This document shows positions 39,201 to 51,335 of a stretch of DNA of 64,000 nt, piece by piece. The position numbers and the translations under genes are program-made. Position 1 is the stretch's first letter; every line of letters starts with the position of its first letter. The notes below the pieces were generated by a model. That model had not been told where the DNA came from, made no database searches, and worked only from the letters and a program-made list of their open reading frames with translations. This DNA comes from Gavia stellata (taxonomy: Eukaryota; Chordata; Aves; Gaviiformes; Gaviidae), in the NCBI RefSeq assembly GCF_030936135.1, contig NC_082612.1, positions 19,043,475 to 19,107,474 of the forward strand, written 5' to 3'.

Positions 39201-42200
39201 AGTTTGGTTTTGAAGATACAGATGCTATAAGCGCCTAAAAAGCCGTAACTGTTAGAAAATAGTTAAAAAGTTAAACCAAGACCTGAGCTGCTCTAACTCT
39301 GGAGTAGGAGTGCATGCAGTAGGTCACAGCAGGTTTATACAAAATATGCTTGAGCAACAGCAAAGACTACTTACACAGTTACCAAGAGGGACACTGACCT
39401 ACACCTAACATCTCATACTAAATAGTACAGATTAGATGATTCCTGAGATGGCTTATTTCATGCCAAAAGCTGAGTTGCTTGCCTCAGGACAAGACCAGCA
39501 AATGTGATAAAATTGGTTTCACCTCCCACCAACCTGAGGCTACTGCCCAGCTTAGCCGAGTCTGACAGTTAGGCCACAGGAATTTCACTTCCTTTTTAGT
39601 TACTACCAAAGTTGACATGGACAGCAACAAAAAAAAAAAATCAGCTGGACTACTTGAGGCAAGCTTTTCATGCTGTGTATGGCGACAAACACTAAAACCC
39701 ATATTTCCCCAGTGGTATTTTATCAAGTTTCATTTCTCCAAACCACCTCCTCACTGGATAGTTCTCTTCAGGACATCCCTAAACAAAAAAAAAGTCAATT
39801 TCTCTGTTGTGTTCAGGTCAAAAAAATCTACCAGAATGACAAGCGCCTCGTGGCTGGCGACCACGCAGTTGAGCTGCTCCTGCACGACTTTGAGAAAAAT
39901 TATCACATGTATGTGTATCCCGTGCACTGGCAGTTTCATCAGCTTGATCAGCACCCTGTTGACAGGTAAAAAAAATCTTCATGGGTTCAGTTCTGATTTG
40001 CTGTTTAAGCTCAGGCTGTTTTACTTTTCTAAACCACTCGAAGGGTTCTCTCCATACTATCCCCCTCTTTCCAAGGAGGCATTCGTCTCTAACACAGAAC
40101 TTCTCTCATCGTTTTGCTGGAGCCACATCTTAGGTCAGAACCTGCTATCCTTGCGCCCTTCATAATCATCACGTATTGCACCTTAAGCTCTGCAGTGTCT
40201 TAATAGCTCCTAATGCCCTGATTCTGGAAGAAAACAAGGCTCAGGAGATCCAGTTATTACTGAAGCTAAGAGCAACATGCTAAGCACAAAGGGCAGAGGC
40301 CTGTCAGCAATAATTCACTAGCGAGTTGCAAACCCACAGTTTTCAACTAACACTACAGAAGTCTCTGTTTAAGGAGCAGATACAGTAAGACAGCACCAGT
40401 GTCACGGTTCAGAGGAAGCCCCCCAACTTCTGAGGACGTGACTCAGATTCCAGGCTTTTGGTCATGACACTCGGCGGTGGGATCCATGTTTCAAGGCTGC
40501 AGGCCCTCGATACCTCGCGCCGATCACACCTATGTCTTAAAACATAGCTAAGCACCTTAGCAAGCTTCATCTCCTGAACATTAATGGCGAAACTCCACAA
40601 CCAATGAGTTGTGAACGAGCCACAGTAATACTTGTTCTAGAAAAAAATGTTAGTGAAAAAATAGCTGTTAAAACATTTAGTTCATCAGGCATTATGCATC
40701 ATCATAACGACCTGGGACAGATTCGCTACAGAAGCACAACAACAGAATCCACCGCAGCATCTCTGTCAAAGCCACTGTTGTCACCTTCTAGCACCTTAGA
40801 TAGTCTCTGATGATCCTGATGATTTATTAATGAAATGCAGCTCTAAAGACCTGCTCTTTCTTTCAGATTATTAACGCACTCGGAGCTCGCGCCTTTGAGA
40901 GCCTCCCTTGTTCCCATGGAACACTGCATAACTCGTTTCTTCCAAGAGTGCGATGGAGACGAAGACAAACTCATTGCTTTGAAGGAATGGTGCCACTGCT
41001 TTGGGATTAAGGAAGGTAAGCCCAAAAGAACAGGCAGAGGTACAGGACAAAATGTTCCTAGCAAGACTAGGCACGTTCTCAGACCACAACACATGGGAAA
41101 GAAATTGTAGCCAGAAGCTCATGGCTACTGTGCGCAGAGGCAAACGGAACAGTAACGACAAGACTGCAAAAGGTGCAAGGTTCTAAATTGTTTTATAAAG
41201 ATAGGAAAAAGTCATCTTTTCCATGAGAAAAATTTTGGGACGTAGTTTGTACTAAATATCAAATCATTCCTGTATTGTGTCTGAACCTGTATGTTCTGCA
41301 CATCTGTCTCTCAAGAAACATTCTATTTTATCCTTCAGCGCCAAAGGAAAGGCAAAGCGAGCTTGTACTTTTAAATCCGTGGTCAAAGCATATTGATTGA
41401 AAATGCATTTAAATATCTCAAGCCAAGTGGGGAAAACAACCGAGATCTCTCACATGATGAAGTAACTGTGCTCACCTCTAGATTACTACATACAACACAA
41501 ATGCTGTCATCACGCTGTAGCTGCAAGCCAAACCGCCTGTTTTACCTCATCTGTCAGATGCAACACACGCTCAGATGGTGCCCACCAGACTGCATGCATC
41601 CAGAGGCATGAGAGGCAGGGACAGTTTCTGAATCCTAAACAGGCTAGATGTACATTTGCTTCAGCTCAATCCACATCGAGACTTCTCTAGGACAGTGAAA
41701 AGCCAGGTGCTACTGTGCTGGTGATGTCTCTAGAATTAGGCAGGAGCTGAACAGAAGCTGTCGTGATAGCAGTTGGAGATTTACAAGGCTAACATTCAAC
41801 CCAAGACATTTTTTCTCACTCTTTCTACCTTCTTCTGATCTAGCCCTCAGTGACAGCTGAACAATACTGCCAGTCATCAAGCCAAGGTAGCAGTAGCGCA
41901 GGTTAATCCTAGAACAGTTGTGACAGAAGGCGTTTGGCTAAATGTGCAGACTGAAGAAACATGTTCAAAATCCTACTAGCAACCCCCTAATTTTAAGGGG
42001 AGGCTGATTCTGGTCGGAGGTCAGACATGCAGAGCCTTCACTCTTCCCAGAATTTTTCCAGCTCTTCCAATGACTATTTACCAGCCACAAACCACGCGTG
42101 GAAATAAGCTGCGAGGAGTTATCATAATACACATGTACTGCTGCCAATGATTGTTCATCCAAAGAGGGGTTTAGGGTCGGTCATTTGTGAAGAGGTGGGT

Positions 42201-42480
42201 GGAAGGGATTCTTGGCTCAAACAGATCAAGGAAACCTAACACTAGAAACAAGAAAGCACCTATCAAGAAGGGTCTAAATGAACAGCTCCCAAATATGATA
42301 GCAGCAACCATACATGGTTTTTTGTTAGGGATAGCATCCCCCTACATGAGCCTTCTGAACCTTTAGGGTATTGCTTTCTTGATAGTGATACAGCGTGAAA
42401 ATGTCTCTTTGGCACCAAATGTTAATAACACGTTCCTCTTCTTTGTTGCAGAAGACATAAGTGAAAATCTCCTGTTCTGA
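30292..42480 (+). CDS. SPARCL1: SPARCL1 (SC1/hevin), complete coding sequence
   Basis: Secreted matricellular glycoprotein of brain, vessels and bone; anti-adhesive and synaptogenic in mammals. Coding exons: 30292-30345 (exon starts 30228; signal peptide [16 protein letters not shown]), 30474-30527, 33288-34460, 35583-35652, 36308-36426, 37033-37153, 37954-38090, 39817-39965, 40867-41015, 42452-42480. The sum is 2055 nt, or 684 residues (human 664), and phases agree at every junction. The 391-residue exon is highly acidic, as in the family. Next come the follistatin-like/Kazal module ([34 protein letters not shown]) and the extracellular calcium-binding domain ([34 protein letters not shown]-hand [15 protein letters not shown]). 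It ends [10 protein letters not shown], nearly as in human. The gene is divergent from DMP1. All motifs are intact and nothing suggests decay. Confidence 0.98.
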
Positions 42481-42889
42481 GCCTGGCTGAACAGAATCCC
42501 AGTGCTGCACTACAACTGGTGAAATAAGTGAATCCTGTTTATTTCTGTAATTAACAGCTTCATAGTTTTCAAGACAAAGGTGGCATCAGGTTCACTGCAT
42601 TCTCATCGAACAACACAAGCGCAGAAAAGTTGTACACTCATTAACAGCAGAAAAATTTAACTACTCCAGGGGGTTCATAGCTGAACAACCACTGTTTTTC
42701 CCCCGCATGTATCCATGATCTCTCTGAACCAATAAATAGTACTAACCTGATGACTGAGCTGTTCACAAAACTCTTCAGTAGAATTATAGGTTGTGGATTT
42801 TACCATACACTGAAGAAAATTACCTTGGAATAGGACTTGTTTCCTTTATTTACTGTACTGTCAGCTTAACATTCTGCATAGAAGCCTCA

Positions 42890-42900
42890 AATAAAATAAA
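42890..42900 (+). terminator. Polyadenylation signals of SPARCL1
   Basis: Two overlapping AATAAA hexamers (AATAAAATAAA) lie about 410 bases after the stop codon. They are the first convincing signals in the 3' UTR. Confidence 0.75.
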
Positions 42901-45900
42901 AGTCTACTAGATATATGGGTTTTGTCATAACTTTGTCAAAGAATGTATCAAGGCAACGGTTCAATGGAAATTTCATTTTATATTTAAGGGAGGAGAAGAA
43001 ACTAGACCGTAGATCATCTATACCAGTCCTTAAACCATAATTCCTAAAATACATTAAAAAAAAAAATCAGCATTTTTCAGATACTTCTTCCCCCACCTCT
43101 TGAAACTCAACAGTAGTAGTACCAATGCCACACAGCAGAATTCCTGCTGACAAACTGTGCAATGAGCTAATTCTATGAGTCAGAGCTAATTCTATCAGTG
43201 AGTGTGGATGCATGTCAAAAGACTGATTACCAACAGGTCCACCATCACAAGGAGCAGAGGATATCACTGCTCCCACACCTCCTTATTCTCCTTAGCAGGC
43301 ACATTCTTCTTGCCTCCCACAGAAGCACCGACTACTGCTACTATTTGTCCTGAGAAAGAAATGCTACCCGTTTCTTTCACCATCTCCCAACTTTTGCTTG
43401 CCTGAAGACAGGCACAATTTAGGCGTAAAAGACAGGACAGAATGTGATTATTCCTGAATCCTATAAACTTTGTGATTTTAAGCCAAGCACTTCACCGAAA
43501 ACACTCCAGGCATGCTCTGCTGTAAGCGAGAAGCCCCAAATGCTATTCCTATAAGGGAAGATCAGAAGACGCTTTTCACCTGAACCACATCACCTTTCCA
43601 ATGAAAAGAAAATGGGATTCAGAAATGCTGTTTTGGTAGCTGAAATATTGGAAGTCCACTTGCCCCTCGCTAATTTGCTCTTGAACCAGCAAGGGCTGCT
43701 AATCCTAGTCCAACTCCAGCCTGATGCCCTGGGAGACAATGAATCAAGCTACGTTTATGTTCAACACAGGAACTTCTCACACAAACAAAAGATTATTTCC
43801 TACCAAAACGAGTTTCACTGACAGCGTCTCCCGTAAGCCTGATTTGTCGCCCACTTCACATTCTGTAACGTCATACAGCAGCGTATATAAGTCAACCTGG
43901 ATTGCATGTACAAAAAGCATATTCTCTGTGCCAATTCCATTTGAAAGAAATCCTTTCTCTGGGACTTCAAATGTCTCAGGGAAAAAGTAATTTTGACAGC
44001 ATTTTTTCTGCCTGACCGCAGCCTCTTGCTATTTGTTCTTTCTACAGCCAAGAGTCAGTCACCTTAGAACAATCAATCCAATACAGTTCACACAAAGACA
44101 ACTCACAAGGAACTGACCTATGCTCTCCACCGAGGCTAACACTCACCATTGCTCCGCTCAAACCACGTACTAGAAAAAGATACAATGAAATTGAATTTAT
44201 CAGGGCAAACAGGGAACATTTTCCTTTGAACAGTCCAAGTTCTGCGGGGCAAACAACGACCATCACCAAGATCATTAAGAGTAAGGATGACAAGTGAAAG
44301 CTAGTTTCCCCATCAGTGCTTTAACTATATTGTTACTATTCTAGCTTAACTCACTAATATTTTTATGTTCATTATTTCTTCATTTTGTAAAGTGGATAAA
44401 GTTAGTGATAATTTTATTGACCTTCTGTAGACTTGCTTGTTTCCATTTAGTTTTAATGAACCCAAACTAAACATCTGTTTAGTCACAAGTATTTTCCCTC
44501 TCTACAAGGGAGAATCAACAGCGAAACTGCAATCCTTCCAAGACTCAGGCACCCTTTGAGACACACATATTCACATATATACGCACATAGAGAGACCCCA
44601 CTCACAAATGCACTCAGTGCTCACACTTAAACCACGGCACTGCCTTATCCATTGCATGCAGCTGGTTATAACATGAACGGGACTAAAATTATCTGACCTG
44701 CTCACTTCCCCCTCTATTTCAGCTAAAACAGCAGGTCAACATTAAGTGAGAAGAAAAGCAGATGGGGATAGATGATTTTAGACAGGTTCATTAAGGGATA
44801 TCAAAGTTCAGAATGCAGCCGTAACTTCCAACCCTAACGGAAGACTGACAACACGTGGGATATTCCCTGAGAAACATCAACCTGCACTTCCTCTCTCCTT
44901 ATATTCCAAGCCAAAGCACCCACTGCTACAGACATAACACCCAACCAGACAACCCTTCCCTCTGATCCAGGACAACCACTGCTAAGGTCTCCGTAGGTCA
45001 AGTCTGTCCTCGGGACCTAGAACTGTACATGTCAGGGCCAGTGTCCTCGTCAACTACACACGCTAATCCTCACGACAATCAACTCCACAGGAATGGCCCG
45101 CTCTCATCCATTTAGGTCTCACTACGAGACCATCCATTTAGGTCTCTGCTATGAGGCAGAACATTCAGCTCTCAAGGCGAACATGAGCTCCTCCTCCATT
45201 AAATGTGGCCTCTTTGAGTCACTGCAAGTAGAGCTTTCAAAACAACACAAATAGGCTTAAAAACAGAAAAAAGTTCAGCTGTATTTTATTAGTTCAGGCC
45301 TAAGAACAGACAGAATGCCATAAATACCACAAGTGAGCAACACCACCTCTGTCCACCAACCAGCACCGAACAGCAGTTAACTCACAAACCATTTCCTCCA
45401 AAATTTAGTGAAATTGCTCAGTTAAGTGGATTCCCTCTGTGCAAAGAGGTGCAAGGATCTGATCCAACATTCACAAACCAGAAGGATACAGCTGCCAAAG
45501 GCAAGCTGGCTTATCTCTTCTCATTGACTTGGCCATCTGAATCACCTTTTCAAAGGAGATCAATCAGTGCTATACCGACACTAGATGTGTTTGCATTAAG
45601 TTTAATTGTCAGTCCTCCCGCACGGCCACCTGGAAGACTCCAAAAAGAAGGAAATAGAGGCGACCACCACCTCGCCTGTGGATTCTGGCTCAACAGTCCA
45701 TGCCAAGAGGTGCGAGGTCACAATTTTACGCTTCGCGGCAGAACACTGATCAGTCACTGTTAACAGTTATTTTCACTGAGGATGAGGACAATCTTTCCAG
45801 CTAGTCAACAAATAACTGCGCGAACACAAACATGCCAATGTAGAAAATCCCGTAAAAAGCATGTTTTCTTCTTTCCACTCTTTCATCCCCATGCTTTATG

Positions 45901-46727
45901 ACCAATATCTACTCTACTGCCTCCACAACAGGCAAATCGGATGCTTTGTAACAAATTTACAGTTCACTTCGCACCCTTATCAACCTGCAAGTGCATGTGT
46001 GATCCAACAAGCATGGATTATGCTTTACGCCCTCAGACATGTCCCCAGAAAAGAGCAGGGAGATGAGCTGTTGATGTCAATGGTCTCAAACAGATCCAAC
46101 ATGATGCCAGCTTCTGCTGAATTGCATCCTACAAGATTTTCCCCAGATACATGTATTAAACTCCTTATTTACCAGTTTAGACTTCTCAACTAAAATAATC
46201 ACCAAACAGAAGGACCGAGCAAACACCATAATTGAAAACTTATCATCAGGAGACATGTCTTTCAACAGCTTTTTGCTTAACCTGCATACAGTCAGCTGTC
46301 AGAAAGCACAGCTCTCAAACTGCAAGTACACTGCCGGTATACAGCTGGCCTCAAAAGGGAGCAGTGACTTTAATTCACAAGTTCCCATTTCTTCAGGGAA
46401 AAAGGAGGTCATTTTTGTATTTGTAACACTCCCTGTCAGTTAGCAGCTTCAGTACTCCAGGCATTATCACCCAATTATTGCTCCAGCATCACTAAAGCAC
46501 AGAACCCTACAGTCAGAGTATCTATATTGAAAAAATACACAACAAATATTCCTTTTATAACACACACTTCCATTGCCAAACCTGTCAATCCTCCATGGAT
46601 TAGTAGGGGTCATAAAAAAACTTGGCTTCTTTATCAGCTGAGAAGTAAACTAAACATCAAAAAGGTCTTAAGAAGGTATGATTCATGACATCTTGTGGTT
46701 TTCTGAGGTAAGCCACAGTACTCAAGA
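42901..46727. other. Intergenic DNA between SPARCL1 and the small SCPP-like gene
   Basis: No coding exon recognised. A TATATAA at 43884-43890 stands 11 bases after a CRE-like TAACGTCA (43866-43873), but no matching donor or signal-peptide exon was found downstream. Short direct repeats lie at about 43166-43201 (AGCTAATTCTAT twice) and 45109-45145 (CATCCATTTAGGTCTC twice). Confidence 0.5.
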
Positions 46728-46739
46728 CTATATATATAG
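46728..46739 (+). promoter_or_regulatory. TATA box of the small SCPP-like gene
   Basis: CTATATATATAG lies about 30 bases before the start of a proposed noncoding exon 1 (about 46760-46824) that ends at AAAG/GTAATA. TATA-driven, tissue-specific promoters with a short noncoding first exon are usual in SCPP genes. Confidence 0.6.
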
Positions 46740-46916
46740 ACACCAGCCATTCACACAACACTATCACCACAGCCAGCTGACTTCGTCTGATCGACTGACC
46801 AGCTGTTCAACATGCAATCCAAAGGTAATACAGCTGCTTTAATGTTACCTAGACTAAATTTCATAACAAAAAAATCACTTAGGGTATGGCTGTAGACTGT
46901 ATGACTGTAAATGTGA

Positions 46917-47117
46917 AGGAAAAAAACTTTTTCCACGGTGAGAGTGCTCAAGCACTGGCATAGGTTGCCCAGGGAGGCTGTGGATCCTCCATCCTGGGAG
47001 ATGCTCAAAACCTGGCTGGACAGTCCAACTTGCTCCAGCTGACGCTGTTTGAGCACGTCTGGGGAATGGACTAAATCTCCAGAGGTCCCTGCCAACCTCA
47101 ACCATTCTGTGAGTCTG
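46917..47117 (+). mobile_element. Old CR1 3' end (F)
   Basis: It resembles the CR1 3' part: GGTTGCCCAGGGAGGCTGTG, GAGATGCTCAAAACCTGGCT, CCAACCTCAACCATTCTGTG. It diverges clearly from copies A to E, so it belongs to a different, older subfamily. It lies in the first intron of the small SCPP-like gene. Confidence 0.85.
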
Positions 47118-47558
47118 AAAAAAGAGCATGTGACAAGAACCACTCAGAAATACCAATGCTCTGCTGCTATGCCTGTTGCTTCAAACAAAAAAATTGCATA
47201 AGGCTTCCATAAGCAGTGTTAGGAAAGAGTAAAATTAGGGCGAGGTAAAATCAAAAGGCAAAAATAATGAGAAGTAAAACGCTGACAGTATCTCAAAGCA
47301 CAGACAAGGCAGCCAGAAGCAGAGCAAGCTTTATTCTGTAATGACTTATCCTGACCACGTACGAGAGCAACTCAGATACAGAGATGACAGTTAAGGTCAC
47401 ACCACAAGCCATACTCAACTAGGAACAGCTCCTGCTGTCTGATTTCCCTTTCTCTCTACACGGCGGAGAGCCATACTCTCCCCAGGTCTTTCCTTTTGCC
47501 AAAACCAGGCCATCATAACTCTTTGTTTTCAATCTGCTTCACAGGACTCTCTCTCAAA

Positions 47559-48309
47559 ATGCAATTCCTGTTGCTTTCTTGTGTTCTGAGCATGGTTCTT
47601 GCTGTTGCGAACGCAGTAAGTACTGAAGAAGAAACTAAACAGGCATCCAATGCGGGAAATGTTAACATTGTAAACGGGAAATCCCATGCTTTTAAACATA
47701 GCAGCCTTAAAAATACTCCTGTTTGGAACAGGCCTAAACTTATGTTATTACCATGCTAGATTCTCAACTTATTATTGAGCCCTCCTTAAACTTCAAAGTA
47801 AAAAATAAATTGTAAGCACTACTGACAAGCTCATACCCAGCCCAACAACGGGGTCTGTATTTTCTCCATTAGCTATTTCAGCTGACAGCATTACAGACAT
47901 TGAAGATAAGTAAGTTCCCTTTGCAGAATTATCTTTGCTTTCTAACAGGAAAAGAAAAAAATCAAAACTGAAGTACTTGATTTTTTTTTTTTTAAAGAAA
48001 TACAAGCACCTTACTCTAAAAGAACACTCCTTTTTCTACAGGATAGTAGTAGTAGTAGCAGCAGCAGCAGCAGCGAGAGCTCCGGTTCGGACAGCACGGA
48101 GGACGTAAGTCTTCTCTTTGTAAATCAACAGCATCTCACTAGTTCTAACATTCATTTTTAACTGGGGATTTTGGTACTGAACAAGAACATACTGATACGA
48201 GATGACTTTCTTTTCACAGCGACCTCCTAACTTCATAAAAATTATTCGTCACTTCTTTCAATTCCCGGGCAGGAGGCCTGCTCGCGAGGCTTATCAAGCT
48301 CAAGTCTGA
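47559..48309 (+). CDS. Small SCPP-like secreted protein (unnamed, 69 residues)
   Basis: Proposed exons: about 46760-46824 (noncoding), 47545-47615 (14 nt of UTR, then signal peptide MQFLLLSCVLSMVLAVANA, donor GTAAGT), 48042-48104 (21 residues: D, ten Ser, then ESSGSDSTED; donor GTAAGT), 48220-48310 (29 residues beginning RPPNFIKIIRHFFQF and containing GRR; stop TGA at 48307) and 49468 to about 49705 (3' UTR with AATAAA). Both coding introns are phase 0. The signal peptide fits cleavage ANA/D exactly at the exon junction. The Ser tract holds S-x-E sites for the FAM20C secretory kinase. This is SCPP architecture, and the size resembles statherin. The tail is basic and amphipathic, unlike the acidic front. 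I do not recognise a named orthologue. An antimicrobial-peptide precursor is the main alternative. The splice model is inferred from signals only. Confidence 0.7.
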
Positions 48310-49467
48310 GGTAACTGACCTGCCCGGTAGCACCCACAATGCCGCAGAAGCTCTGGCTGGCCAGGGAGCACGCCACCGGGGATATTGAGAGAGCAGCTTC
48401 TGAATGACAAGCTGCCATAGAAGGGAGCTGGGGAGGGACTGCAATTTACCTGTGAAGCTCGAGGAGAGTAATCCACTTTGCTTTCTAATTAGCAGACATG
48501 CGTTCTATGGGGTTACTCATTCTTTTTAATACAAAAAACCCTCTATTTCTTCAGCTTAAAAGAGATTACAAACTTTCTCAAAACTCTGCTGCTGTTCCTT
48601 AGATATTCTTTGAGTATTTTTCTGGATATCCCAATCCCTGGGGATAGATGATCTCATATTTAAAGTAGTAGTTTAGGATAAGTTAGAGATACAAGTAGGG
48701 CTGAAAAATAACACCTTCCAACACATCTGACTTGCATTAATATACAAGCTAACATCACCCATATAAAGAAGCTGACCATTTTACAGAAGATTGGACAAAT
48801 GAAAAGAAATGCCACTACATTTGCTTTCTTATAAACTTTCAATATTGTAATTATGCAATAAATTTCAGGATGGAAGTAAGCATCAAAACCTGATTAGTAA
48901 GGTACTGAGAGGCACATAAAGTAATTGCATTCTGTACAGCCTACCGTCTAAGATGACACGCTCCAACTGGAAACTGTCTAACCAGAAAGCTTTCCTGGAA
49001 ATGTGACAATCAAAAAACATGCAGCCAAGTCCACTTAGCCTGTCAAAAAAAGGCTTTAACACAAGACTAGTGAGGACTGAAAAGATTCTTTACAGAAATT
49101 TTGCTTTCCAGGAATAACACAGTGGCTACAGAAAGAGTGCAGTTTTTCTATCTCATTGAGTATGGTACTTTCAAAATTGAAATTATTTCCTCCTGTTTTC
49201 ATCTTCAGTACCATACCTTATGTTAAACACTTTGTACGTAAACAGTAACATTCAAGAAAAATAACATGGTATTTTGATGCACCACAGCATAGGCACTGTT
49301 GTTCTCAGCCATGATGAGCTGCACATTCACCTCCCATGAACTTAAGCGGAACATGCTCCTGTGGTCATGCTTTCAAAACCCAACTACACTGCTAGGGGCC
49401 TGCTCTGCATAATTAAAGTAATTAACTGCCATCAATTCTAACCTGCCATTCTCTTCTTACTCTGCAG

Positions 49468-49705
49468 ATACCTGGAAAACTATGGATGTCTCCCACAAAA
49501 CACTGCTGCTTCTCGATAATCATCAACCTCCTACAGCTCCTTCCCATCTTTTGTCTCACCAGTGCACTAGAAACTGAGGATAAGTAACAACCAAGTCCTG
49601 TTTCACACACCCACCTCTGAAACCGGAGTGGGTTATAATGCACAACTCTCTCAAACCTTGTGTGATTACTTGTTAAGCTTGAATAAACGCTGTGCATCAA
49701 ATTTC
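49468..49705 (+). other. 3' UTR exon of the small SCPP-like gene
   Basis: A strong acceptor (pyrimidine-rich TTCTCTTCTTACTCTGCAG-like tract; AG at 49466-49467) opens an interval ending about 20 bases after AATAAA (49682-49687). The preceding exon ends TGAG/GTAACT, placing the stop codon in the penultimate exon, as in many SCPP genes. Confidence 0.55.
49682..49687 (+). terminator. Polyadenylation signal, small SCPP-like gene
   Basis: AATAAA, in the context TTGAATAAACGCTGTGCATC, closes the proposed terminal exon. Confidence 0.55.
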
Positions 49706-50904
49706 TTAGTTGTCTTCATCTTTTAAGAAAAAAAATATAGCCAAGTCATTTCAGTGACCCCGTTTCCAAAGACCAGGAGTAGAAAGGGAAAGGAACTCCT
49801 GAAGCTGGCTATGCCTTTTGTCCACTCCGAGTTTCACAGGTTCTCTCAGGTCTTGATCCGGCCCTATCAGATATTACGTGGTCTCCATACTATGCTGAGG
49901 ACAGATTAATCAAAATCGTTTCTGCCTAAGCAACCAGTAGATCTTACCTACGATTTGAAGAAAGACTTTTGCGTAAACCAAGTCCATAGAAGCTTCTATT
50001 GCAGCAGAAAGCACTGATCCTGTTTTAGTATGACCGCAGAAGAAATCAAATGTGCAGGAAGAGGTGAGCAAGGACTGAAAGAAAAATTAGTAACTCTCAG
50101 CATTACTTTTTTCTTTGAAAGGAACATACTAATAACACTACAAGATTCCCAGGGTTCCCCATATAAACACACAACTCCTCCAAATCTCATTAGCTAATTG
50201 GGAGGAAGGGGTGGTGTTCAAAAGGAAAAAGCCCTAAAATCATTCATTAGTTAAGCAGGATGCGGCCAACTGTCTCAACAATGCATGAACACGTCACAGT
50301 ACTGTTACAGAAGGTAATTCCAGACCGTGACATTTACCACCACCCTACTTCAACACAGGGCTCAAAATTCATTAAGACCCCCCTCCCCGGGTCTCAGCCA
50401 GAACTTTTAGCTGTTACTGCCACCAACTCTTGACACTATTACACAATTAACAGCAACTACCCCTTGATTAAAAACACAGGGAGAAACATCAGCAACTGCA
50501 GTGCAGCTCTCATTAGCAGCATAAATGCCACAGAAGGCCCACAACAGCCTCCTGACTGCAAGTTACTCACATTACCTAAACTGTAAAAAACCACCACAAT
50601 TTACAAGATCATACTTCACGGCTGCTCTTTCCAATGATCCTGTTTTACGGCACAGCCTCCCCAACAGCTGTACTGCCATAAGGAGCGGGAAGAGAGGAAC
50701 CTCGAAATCCAGCTCCCAAAATCTGTCAAGTTACATCCTGCAACAGTTGTCCTTTTAGACAGAAGCACTAACAGACATTCAGATGTGAATACCAGCCATA
50801 CTGTAAACTAGAAAGCAATTAAATGTGAAAACTAATCTCTCAAAATAGAAAAAAAATCACTGAGCAGACATGTTAAGTGAAATGACTCAGAAAAGAAATT
50901 TCAC
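49706..50904. other. Intergenic gap before the NUDT9 3' end
   Basis: About 1.2 kb separates two convergent genes. No exon or repeat was recognised. Confidence 0.5.
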
Positions 50905-50910
50905 TTTATT
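50905..50910 (-). terminator. Candidate polyadenylation signal of NUDT9
   Basis: TTTATT on the plus strand is AATAAA on the minus strand, about 430 bases after the NUDT9 stop codon. It would define a short 3' UTR. Confidence 0.5.
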
Positions 50911-51335
50911 ATGTAGCACTTAGGTCATTATTCAGGTTATAACCCTACAAGTCTCACATCCCTTAAGGATTCACACTCCTGGAAAGAAATCGGTGCAGAA
51001 ACACAGACCTAAAGTGAACAGCCTCTGAACTACAACCAGTCAGAATCGCAGTGTTGTCATGCAAATCTGCGGATATTATTAAACGGCTGCAAATAATGAA
51101 GACAAGAAAGCAAAACAAGGTAACAGTCCCACATTCATCTCATTTCACATTAGCTGAGAAATCAAAGGCATCCATCTCAAGTCTCTGGAAAAGCCTCTAT
51201 TTATCACTGCCAAGTGTTTTTGCCAGCCAAATTTCACGGAATTTTTGCTGAATTTCCACTGAAAAGGACAATGTCATCTGTTTCAAAGCTGGAAAAAGTA
51301 TTCTCCCCTCGGTGTCCATCAGTTCCTCATTTACA

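Noticed and set aside
44042-44293. Minus-strand frame starting with a hydrophobic, signal-like stretch
   Set aside because: No splice partners, no family resemblance and no promoter signals. Probably chance.
47496-47759. Single-exon 87-codon protein including the signal peptide of the small SCPP-like gene
   Set aside because: It reads through a clear GTAAGT donor at 47616 into intron sequence. The spliced model is better supported.
47873-47911. Possible extra exon of the small gene reading ADSITDIEDK
   Set aside because: The peptide looks SCPP-like and a GTAAGT donor follows, but no acceptor gives phase 0 in that frame, so including it would break the reading frame.
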